The notes under the pieces were generated by a model. It saw only the letters and a list, made by a program, of their open reading frames with translations, searched no databases and was not told where the DNA came from. This document shows positions 50,801 to 62,800 of a stretch of DNA of 64,000 nucleotides, one piece after another. The position numbers and the translations under genes were made by a program. Each line of letters opens with the position of its first letter. Within the stretch, counting starts at the first letter, position 1. The DNA comes from Pristionchus mayeri (taxonomy: Eukaryota > Nematoda > Chromadorea > Rhabditida > Neodiplogasteridae), in the NCBI GenBank assembly GCA_036245805.1, contig BTRK01000001.1:7378001-7442000 (forward strand). The letters are read 5' to 3'.

Positions 50801-53800
50801 CTAGATTAGGCGATTGTTTATACCCATTTTCATGTGAATATTCGGTGAGGGTCAGTGGTTAAGGAACAAATTCATAATTTTTGAGTAAAAATAGAGCATT
50901 GCCAGATGTGCACTAAACCAACATGGTAGCATATGTAGACCAAGTTGTGCACATTTATCGTTGAATTGGGATCATTTGACTTGAAATGTTCGTGTTCAGA
51001 ACATGCGAATGTTGAGTCAGACTACATCTGAACAGCCGCTCCACTCTGACCCTCGCCGAGTATTCACATGCAAAATGGGTATAAAGAATCGCCTAGTCTA
51101 GCAATTAAGCACAGTAGTTCTCAAACAGTTATTGCATAAAGTGACAAGAAATCAGATTTTTCGCTGAAACCGATTGGGTGGTTTCATGTGCATGAAAATT
51201 GGTCAACAAAATTTTTCGATTTTTGCAATTTTCAATCCGTTCGCTATAAAACTTGGCATGTTGTTGCTCCATCATGACATTATTACACCTGTAAAATTTT
51301 GACCCTTTAGCTCAATTTGTTCCGAAGATATAGCCAAAAAAACAAAATTTGTGAGGTCTCGAAAAATCGATCTACCGACTCTCATCGAGAAACACCAAAC
51401 ACGCTGGATAGTGGATTCTTATCATCGGGGGAAGTACTATCACCGAAATGAATTTGACTTCATAGCGCAGTTCGGCTGAGGTTTAAAAAATCAAATCGAA
51501 AGTGTTCCGGGAAAATAAATTTTGTAACCCGCGATATATAGGTTTCAGCACTTCATTCATATGTCGATAATATTCTGGGGTGTATCTCTCGAATGCTCCA
51601 AACCGTAAGTCTTTATCTCAATTTTGAAAGAAGTTATGATCATTTGAAGTTTGGTGCTGAACTTTTGTCCGCAACTGTATCATATAACACGGTCATGAAG
51701 CGAGAAAGTACTGATAGTTGCTTTCTTTACGGGGCAATCCCTACTTGCAACCTTGTTCAGATCCGCAGCCGAGACATCCAACAGCACGACGATATCCGCA
51801 GCGACGTCGGCCAATCGGGGAGACGAACGAAGGTGGGCGTCGTGAGCTGAGATGAGAGAGAGAGGTGATATTTGATCTCTAAGATCTGAATTCCCATGTT
51901 CCCGGTGATGGATAGACGTTTGCCTAACTTGATTTATTGTACCTATAAATCAACTTGATTTTTGCAAGAAACTTGTTTTATTGTTTTAAGTTTTAATACA
52001 ATGATCAACAATAATCAACGAACGAGACCTTAGTATGTCTTGAGATAACGTTGAAGCATATTCGAAAAACAAACAAAAATATTTCGAAAAATCCTAACCC
52101 TTTTCCAGATCTGAAATTAGTCGATGAAATTCGCCTCTGCCCCAGTCGAGTGACGCGTCGAAGCGGTAACCTGAAACTCGTGATCTTCGATCTTTAATCT
52201 CTCTCTACTACATATTATTCATACTCGATTAACATTTGTCAGCTTATTATACGGACTGAGCGAACTATCAGTGATGCGTAGTAAATTAGCCGAAGCATGG
52301 AGAGGATTGATCTTTGATCTCCCCCTTTTCACTCTCACCACTGCTCTGCACTGCGTCCGGCTGAATGTGGACTGTGAAGGGGCGGGCACCGAGGGAAGAA
52401 AGGGACTTGCGCAGAGCCTCCGGACTGCAATTATTAAGTTTATTACTAGTAATTAGTGATGCCAAAACGGCGCGCGCTCTCCTCGTTTCACACGCTCTCT
52501 CACTCTGTCTGACCGGCGAGAGAGCGTGTGAAACGAGGAGAGCGCGCGCCGTTTTGGCATCACTACTAGTAATAATGAACATAATTCATTCTTCTTCAGC
52601 GACATATTTTTTCTCGTATTATCGGTCGAAACTTTCGCATCACATTGAAGACAAATACACAGTGTGTCAGAGAGATCGAGTTCCTTTGTTCGTCGCGGCG
52701 CTCGAGCAATCTCATTTCGAGCCACCTGCTGGAGTGGAGCGGCGAGACGAGGGAAAATATGCTTTATAATAATGGTGAAACACATAGCATATCTTTGTAG
52801 AACTTCTCAAATATGTAAATTTAAGAACATAAATCTATTATGCTATGAGTAAGGATGCACGTCTACCGTTTTCAACCGGTTAGAATATTTTTTTTTTATT
52901 TTTTGACTGTATTTTGCGAAATCCTATGAATTTACCCACTAAAATTCGAACTCCTCAGAGGGGAATAATGGGAGACCCTACTTCTGGGGCATTTTCTGAA
53001 TCCTCATGAGTAGTTCTACAATTGCAACCGACGGATTTTTGATATTTTGTTTAGTATTCGAGTAATCATGAAAAATGTACTTTTTGTTGCACGTTTATAG
53101 CCGTTTTTTCGAATACTATATAAAATATTAAAAATTCGTCGGTTGCAATTGTAGAACTTTAAAAATTCGTCGGTTGCAATTGCAATTGTACTCATGAGGA
53201 TTCAGAAAATGCCCCAGAAGTGGGCTCTCCCATTATTCCCCTCTGAGGAGTTCGAATTTTAGTGGGTAATTTCCTAGGATTTCGCAAAATGCAATCAAAA
53301 AAATTTGAAAAATATTCTAGCCGGTTGAGAAAAGGTAGACGTGCATTCTTACTCATAGCATAAGAGATTTATGTTTTTAGATTTACATATTTGCGAAGTT
53401 CTACAAAGATATGCTATGTATTTCACCATTATTATAAAGCCTATTTCCCTCGTCTCGCCGCTCCACTCCAGCAGGTGGCTCGAAATGAGATTGCTCGAGC
53501 GCCGCGACGAACAAAGGAACTCGATCTCTCTGACACGCTGTGAAATACGCATCTAGGTAGGAATCAGATATTCTTAGAACTTGTTGGTCAAAGATTAAAG
53601 ATCACTCACTCCTGCCCTATGGCAACTATGACGGCATAGGCGGGTCGTGCAGGGTGCTCCCGTCTCAGTTCAGCAACTGTGGAGAGAATCCTGAAGAGGT
53701 CACGCATCTCTTTCTTTTCACTCTCTCTATTTCCTTTGCTCTCTCCGATTTCCTATTGAAATATTAATATTCAATGTTATTCAGTGTACCCAGGTCATTC

Positions 53801-56800
53801 ATGGATTTGTCGAGAAGACAAATTATCTTTGATCTCTCCCTTTCACTTACTTCTCCTCGTGTTTCTCTCCGACTTTGCCGAGGTCCATCAGATCCAGCGA
53901 CTCATGAAGACTCTGGCAATTTGTACTGTTCACTTGTGTGTCATAATTTGCATATTTTAGTGGTAATATGTATAATTTGAAAAGCGTACCATTCACAATC
54001 ACACAAGTTTGAGAAAACAGCTAAAATTCTGGTAATTTCATACGGTACATAATTTGCATTATTCACCTCACTCTCGGCAGTCCTCTGTCCGGCACCGACT
54101 ATCGTAACCTGAAATATCCCTCTCTTCATTTCCTGCACTATTTCGTCAGTAAGAGCAATATAGCTTGTGGAACGACGAGACATAGATGAAATAGAGTGGC
54201 GACAGATGAGAAAGCAGAGAGACCGTGTCACAAATCTTCACTTTCAAGGTCTTTTCATTCTCGACACTCTGAGGTGTTGGTGAAAACAAAACTCTAGAGA
54301 GAGGAGCAGAGGATAGAGTTGAACGAGTAAAGAAAGAGAGTTTACAGACAAGGAATATTGCATAAAAGAGGAGTATCACAACGCTCTATTCATTGCTCAC
54401 GTTCTCTCGTCAGTCAGAGAGACCGAGAGAGTGAGTGGAACGAAGAGAGCCAGTCACGTACCTGCACATCCAGGTCGTCCGTGTTGAACTGAGCCAGGAA
54501 CTCGTGAATGAACGTGCGGACCATCTGTGATAATTGAAATTGAGAAGGTCTGCCGGTCAAGACAGCGCAAAATGAGAAGACGGTGATCCACATTTCGAGC
54601 TTTTGTAAAATATTTTCATTCCTCTTTTTTACTCATAGGTTAGTGCACAATTAAAAAAAACCCCCTTTCAATCTGTGTTTTTTCTCGATCGTAATTTAGT
54701 TTTCAGAGATAAATGCGTTTCACTACTTCCTGAAGAGTTTCAGAACTATCAATGGATGATCATTGCTAGGGTTCTCTTATTGAAAATTTTTGTATCATTT
54801 TCAGATATGTTTCACGTGCACTATACATATGCCCTATATAGTGCACATGAAACATATCTAAAAATGATACACAAATTTTCCAATAAGATAACCCTATTCA
54901 TTGCTTCATCCAAAGGGTACAATTACAAATTATAAATCGAGCACCTAATTCCCTTAACAGCAGTTCCATTTTTCGCTACGTCCATATTAACAAACTCAAA
55001 AAAAAATAATAACGATAAAATATAACCTCCTGATCCTCCGGTTTCACCTTTCCATCGACGATGATAATAATGTCGGAGCCGATCATTCGAGAGAGCGAGT
55101 GAGGACCGGGAAGATCAACGATCAGATAAGCAGGGTTAGTTTTCTGAGAACTTGTGCGGATATTCTTGTAGAAACACTCAAGGTAAAAAAGATCCATGGA
55201 AAATTGTCTGTTGACAAAATAACTATCATCGCTGATTCACTACTGTCCGTGATGCTATTGGTAAAAAATCGTTTCTTCGTGCTCTCTCGTAAGTCAGACA
55301 TGCGAGAGAACGCGGAATGGAAAGAATCACAAACTGAAATAACTCTTGCAGAACGCCGCAACGACTAATTGCAAATTTTCTGCGCAAAATGAGCTTCTTG
55401 CCTAGCCTTCTTCACTCACTACTATCCGTGATACTCTTGACAATCAGTTCGCCCGTCTCCCCACTCTCCTTCCTCTTCGCTTCCTCGATCTGGGAGGGCT
55501 TGATGACCACGGGGTAGATGCCTCTTCGAGTGATGGGGAGAAGAGCAGTGGAGTCACTGGAAGAGGATATCTTCTTTCATTACCGTTGTGACGGGGATCA
55601 AAAGAACCAAACATTTTTCGATTTTTTTGTTTTTGTTTCCAAGATCGATACAACGAGATCAAGTGATATGAACAGTGGAAAGAAGTATTGATAAGCTAGC
55701 CTGTAATCAGAGAGCACGAGCAGGATGTTTTTCTTCAGGGGTCGGAAGCCAGTGGAGAGATCGTCGAGAAGGGTCGACTCGAGTTGGCGGAGGGATCTGA
55801 ATTGACTGCTTTTATTGATTGATTCGACCCAGCAAGTGAATGACATTGCATAACGAATTGTGGCGAGTTTTTAAAATTGATGTGAAACATAAACGAGAAT
55901 AGAGCGATTGATAATGGACTATCCATAGTCAACAAAAGACGAGCGGTCACTCTCATCATTTCTCGCACTCTATCATCAATGAGAAAGAAATGAAGAACGT
56001 GATTCATCAGGCTTTGTCTACTATGAACAGTAAACTAGCATAGATTACATTAAACTAATTCGGTTGAGAGAAGTGTTGGAAATTTGTCTCACCTCTCCCA
56101 GTCTCTCTCCTCGCTTTTCTTGTCGGGAATTTGCAGTCTCTGATCGAGACATTTCTCAACGTCGGTTGAAGAGACGATCTGAGATTTATCAACACTTTTG
56201 TGAGCTCAGGAATTCTAATTAACTCACATCAGTGAACTTGCAGTGCAGCCTCAGCTGTCGGTCGAAGGAAGCAATTGCGAATCGACTGAATTATATATTT
56301 TTGGAAATTCATTACATTTTAATTTTAAAAAAAACGAATATCACCTGTGCTTAGCGTCGATGACGAATTTGTGCAGGAAATCGGCCTTGAGGAAATTCTT
56401 GATCTGGAAAATAATCCATTACTCCAATGACTCCAAGCCAGTGTTGAGAAACACGTGAGAGAACACGTGAACTGGAGAGTTCGCTTACCTTCTCCATTCT
56501 CCCACCGTTCATTCCGCTCTCCTCACTCGTGTAGTTCACTGCAGTATCTACGAGAATGATGACATCAGGCCAGATCTGAGAGAAATGTATCAAATTCATA
56601 TTCATGGATGCTTTTAACAGAAATTCTGGAAAATATTAATTAGAGTTATTAAAGACGGAAGATTAATCGATAACGTGTCTTACTGTGTCTAATGTTGCGT
56701 GTCTAATGTAAGCTTTCAAAAATCTTACGAAACATATCCAAATGTGACATGCGTTCTTGAGGAAGTGTTCGCCGGTTCTGTTTCACGTTAAAGATATGCA

Positions 56801-59800
56801 GTTCACCTCCTTCTCATCACTGGTTCCAGTTTGGTAGTTCGTGAACAATAAAATAAGGTAAATGTGATCCAATTGAGTGCATACCAAGGTGGTGCTGCGG
56901 CATATAACGAATACAAATATATTTTGTCACTTTAACTTTAGAACATGCGCATTGGTGAGGATTCACTGCTACCATACATAATATATTTCTCCTATACTTG
57001 TGCTCAATTACTTTAACTGGCTAACAATAAATATAGGCGAAGAGGTAAGTTCGTCTTACCTCTCTCGGCCGCACGTCTCTCCTCTTCATAATCTCCATCG
57101 GAGGTTCGGCATACATGCGACGACGGAATGTTGAGGGAGTCGTGTTCACTGAGTAATAGTTGTCGTGATACGAAACCACGATCGCTTCATTATATGCGAT
57201 ATCTCTCCACTTAATCCGTCAAGACAGCGTGAGACTTGCGAGATAATTAATCGAATTACGAAATCTATTGCTTACCGTGCTATCAACTAGTGATGCCAAA
57301 ACGGCGCGCGGTGGTATACTAAGATTAAAAAAAAATCAATAATTAGAGTAGATAAACTTACGAATCTGCGGTCCGACATACTTGCACACTGCTCGCGCGA
57401 TCTGATTCGCGTAGTTGCGCGCGGATCGGCGTGCCTTGAGGTTCAACTGCAATGTTGTTCTTGATTTTGATTTTGCTCAACACGATCACTCCTATGATCA
57501 TAGCTAAGAAACGCGTAGCATGGCATTCAGAAGATGAAACCTATTCGATCAAACTCTTTTCATGAAATTGCCCAGAACGCGATGTGATAGGTTTCATCCC
57601 TTGGATTTAATGCGAGCAACTTCAAAGTTATGATAATTTCCAGTCTGCCCGTTAAAAAAAACAATTTTTTACAGTCTTGACCGTCTTCTTCGTTGATGTT
57701 TTACTAAATTTTGCATTTGTGCACAATAAAAACTAGATGGATCGCACCTGATCGATGGTGGACAGAAGTATTCCGTGATCTACCAACTGCTTGATCTTCT
57801 CTCGCTGCACTCGATCGCGAGTAACGAAGACTCCTGGGGAGAACGTAGGGATTGCTTAGCAAGGAATCGCCATCATGCTGAGCTTCTGACTAGGGTACCG
57901 GAATTGGGCGTAATCTTGCATTTTTTGAATCACTTTCGGGTATGTTTCATGTACAATATATAGTATACTTATATAGTGCACATGAAACATATCTAAAAAT
58001 GATTCAAAAGATGCCCAATTACGACCAACTCCGGAACCCTACTTCTGACTCTCTTAGATTTGAATGTTTTGTTCTGTCTTTCATTTGCGAGAGAGCGTGT
58101 AAAACAAGGAAAGCCTGACTATTGCTCCATGCCTACTTCCCAGTCTGGCCATTACTAGTAATTATAGGTTGTTTAAATTGAATGATGAGCTATGTGCAAA
58201 TCTCAAATTGCCCTACCGAAAGTATAGGAGAGATCGGACAGTTCCCTCTTCTTGAATTCGATCGCCTTCTGGATGTCGGAAGTCCTGCAAATCCAAATAT
58301 TCACCCAGCACGACTTTTGAAATGTCCTTATTCGTTTAACATTTGTTTACAATTTTGTAGCAAAAAGAACCCTACATTACTGAACTCTACATTCATCTCA
58401 AACATACCATTCATTATTCCACTAGTGAAACATAATTGATAATCATGAAATATTTTTGGTAGTAACACTTTTTTCCGCAGCTTACCGGGTGACAATTAAA
58501 CAAGTACTCTTCTAACATGTAAGGAACTTAAGACACTGCCATTGGGGTCAATTAGTAATGCTCACTCGATGTCATCTGAGATCATCAGAAGAACAGAGGA
58601 GGCGCCCTTCCTGGCTCGCTGCAGAACACGCTTAGTCTCCTCGAAAGCTCTGAATAAATAATTCACCATACATAAATCAATGCATTGATACTAATAGTTA
58701 TACAATGTTTTCATATTTCTATTTTTTTTTATTTATACCCACTAATGACTTCAAAATCATTGTTCGCGTCCTTTTCTCTCTACTTTATGTTTCGAGCGAA
58801 ACATAGCTAATAACCTCTCGCTTTTCCCCACAAATCAAAGTTGCCTTTGTCAATATTTCATCGTTATTATGTTAGATCAGACTAATCTAATTCTACATAA
58901 TCAGCTAGTTTTGTATACGAATTGAAGATATCGCAATCTTCAGTCTGCTAATCTGTCCTAGTGATCGATGTTATACTCTGCACAGATTCGACACGTTACT
59001 TCCACACTCTTGACTAAATGAAATACCACTCTAATTATCCTCGATCTGCACCACCGCAAGCACCTGAATTGCAATGTCTAGGGTTCTCTTATTGGAAAAT
59101 TGTGTATCATTTCAGATAGGTTTCATGAGCGTTATATAGGCTAAGTGTAGTGCCCGTGAAACATATCTGAAAATGATGAAACAATTTTCCCTTAAGAGAA
59201 CCCTAGTAATGTCACTTACTGGTTGCCACCATTCAAAGCGACATTTAAAAAAAAATAATTTGTACATCCTCTATGCATTGGTATTCAATTTTCTTCCGTC
59301 CTTTATGCCCAATTTGAAACATATCAGGTTGTAACATAAGTTTTGTCGCGTCCAATCTCTTATGCATTTTAACCTCAGAAATTCTTCGAATTAATTTAAT
59401 CTCAATTTCGTTATTCATAATCAGTGAGGGCCTTCGTACTCTTTCTTACGCGCTTTACTTCAGTCCTGTCAAGGCAGTTGAGGAGGCACATTAGTCAGAC
59501 AAAGTTTTACTGAGATAAGGATTACAAATCATTTTCACGCATCAGCTCTTCTTGAAAAGGATAAATTATGCCGATTTTGTGTGATTTGCGTAAAGTACTA
59601 CATATGTGCATAATTTTGAACCACTCACGGATAATGACAAACGAAAATCGTTCTAGAAATGTAGACGAGTTTGTATAATGTGGATGGTTGGTGACGGTCG
59701 CGAAAACTTTCGCAAGCCGAATTTTCTTCTCAATAGATATCCAGATCCAAATAGTGGTGGAATATAGTTCACCCAAAGTGGTCAGTATGCAGACAAAGTT

Positions 59801-62800
59801 TGGGGTAGATTGGGTTCTGTTGAGATAAGTGGCTCCATTCAGAACGATGGTATGTAAATTAAACTAATGAAATCGGCACTTTGTTCATATTCCTACCTCG
59901 CACACATGTTCAATATCTGATTTGTTGTGTCCATCCTAACCATAAACCCTTCCCTTACTAGTATCTACTTGGGATAAGTTTGGAAATAAATAGCTTTTGA
60001 ATGACAATCTTTAATTCGAAACACCTAAACTTGCATATTTTGGTAAAATTGTGCGCGAATTGAATTAATAAAAATTCAAATTTCCCACAAGTGGAGTGTT
60101 CTTTCTCTCACTTGTTTAATGATAAATTATACCTCCATGAGTGGTAATTGGAACGCACTTATGTTAGTCACTGTTGTTGCAATTCTGGATTCAGAAGAGT
60201 TGGTCAAGTTGGCTACGAATCAGCGGCTAACCTTACACTCAGTGAAGTATATCTTTGATTCCGCTCAACATAGCACCATATCTGGCGTATATTTTGAAAG
60301 AGCATTGACGGGGTATATCACCATGCTGTAGAAGTTTGGTTCATTATTCATCTCTGCGAACTAGCACCTGATCAAACGAATTAAAAAAATCTGCACCAAA
60401 TTTAAATCAGTTCATATTAATATTTTTCGCATAGCCAGCGTGCGCAGTTCAGCTCTACCCTATGGTTTGAATGTGCATGAACACCCCAAACATATACTAG
60501 GAGGTCAGGCATTGATAATGTTTGAGAAGTATCCTTCATGGAAATATTGTGAACCTCCGAAATGCGACAAAACTTATGTTACAACCTAATATATTTGATA
60601 CGTAGATTTAATAAAAAAAATTTATACCATCCGTTCAATATTTATATATTCAATATGATATATCATCCGTTCTTTTCGTATCATGTTTTTTTTAAAATTA
60701 GTAAACCTCGCTCTACCGTAATCTCCTCCAACACACAATTATAGTATCACTCACTGGGAGCTTCTGCTCTTGCCTGGCCCTGGCAAGGTGAGTCGTTCCA
60801 CTTTCTCTGCAAGTTCCTCCTGTGCGACAACGTCATTGAAGCGCACGATCTGCAAAACGTCGCCCTCGCACACCATGTCGAAAATTCGATACGGATTCTC
60901 GAATTAGTAAACCTCGCCCTCGCACACCACGTCGAAAATTTGACAAGTACCACTGAATTAGTAAACGTCGTCCTACCGTAGTCGCTCCGAGTGTCGAGTA
61001 CACGATGAGGGCGATGTTGAGGGGGTGTTCAGACTGTGGGAGGGAAGAGAAACGACCGCCGAAGATGTCGGGAAGCAGCTCACGAGAGACGAAATACTTG
61101 GTCTGAAATGGGATATCGATTTCAAAAAAACTGAATACCGTATGCTACAGTAATCTCACACTCATCGACATAAACAGATAATCGGCGATCGAAGTTACTT
61201 TTTTGTCAGTTTGTGAGAGAGAAGTGATTTGTTAGTAATATAATATCTCACATGATTATTCAAAATTGACCAAACAATTTGGCTCAGTTATCGATCGACG
61301 CCTTTCCCTACAGTAACCAAACTCCTACCGTATTGAAGCTCTCGGGCGTCGAGGCGTGCATGGCTATGACGAGATCCACGATCTCCTGGCACGGAAGAAC
61401 TGAAATATTAAAACAAGTTGTCAGCTGTTCTCGAGTCTCCTCCTCAGTGTTTTTGTATTGTTTTATTTTCAGCACACCAGGACACACACCATTGGTTTTT
61501 AAATAATCTGCATTTATTATAACGTTTCGTGAAGCATAACCGAACCAAAATCATTTGTGGAACAAAAAAACGTCGCCCTCGTTCACCACGTTGGAAAAGT
61601 GACAAGAGCATCGAAATTAGTAAACGTCGCCCTATCTCACCGAATGCTGGCACGACGGCGCACTGCGCGTTCCGCTCCTTCTCCTCGATGATCGGAATAA
61701 GCTCGGCGGCGATGCGCTTACCGCTGAAAAGAAGACATCTTCCAGAATCTGCGTCCAAGCATTCTAGGGTAACTCCATCCGTAATTTCAGGGTTGAATAT
61801 CTATGATGATTGGAACTTAAATACATTGGCATGAAATAGCTAGCTGCGCGTAACCTGATGCACTATTTCAGTTTGCTGCAGAACCTACTTTGATGTAGCA
61901 ACAACATAATCTAAAGTAGCCGCTGCGCCAACTAATCTACTGCATGCATATCCTTCTGCATAATCTACGAGTCTTCGTAACACTAATATACTGCCTCACA
62001 ACCTAGTTCATATATTTCATGCAATACTTTTCGTTTCTACAGCAGCAGAATCTACAACGAACTGGGCGCCGGCTCTGGCCTCTGGCAGTGCGAACCTCGC
62101 GAAGGCGTTGTTGACGGAGACGAGAGCGTTGCCGTCGATCGAATTCGAGCCAGTGAACTTGTCGAGAAGCGGCTGAGATGTACATAAATATTACAATATT
62201 CATTATTCAGAAAGTGTCTATCCAATTAAAGAAACTTTTATCTTGTGCTATGCAAGCTGCATTTTCCCGTGTACAGATTTTAAAAATATTCTTTGCATGA
62301 TTGATACGATATAAAAAAAGAACAACAGTTGGCATCAGTGAAAACCGATCAATTGAAAATTATACTGATTCAATAATCAACAATATTGATCTTGGGTAAC
62401 TAGCGACCCGCATCCCTATTCCACTCTGATTGTTGCATCTCAGGATAGAAAATTGTAAACACAAGTTCTCACCTTATTAGGGAATCCTCCTATAACCACT
62501 CCCTGCACCGTTGCCTTCGCTCTGACTGCTGCAGCAGCATCTGACGGGTCGTCGCAGCAGTTGATCGCCTGCCCGTCTTGGTATCTTAATTTTGGTTATT
62601 AATCAATTAAAATTAGATTAAACTTTTTTCAATGAAATTATATTTTTATCACAAAATTGCCATGCAGATGCGCTTGTATTGGTACCTTAATATACACAAT
62701 TGACTGTACAATGACGCTTTACCTTGTGCATGAAGGATAACTTGCTTTTTATTGTAGTTTTTAGTGGAAAAGTTAAAAGAAATCAGGATCACATGACAAT

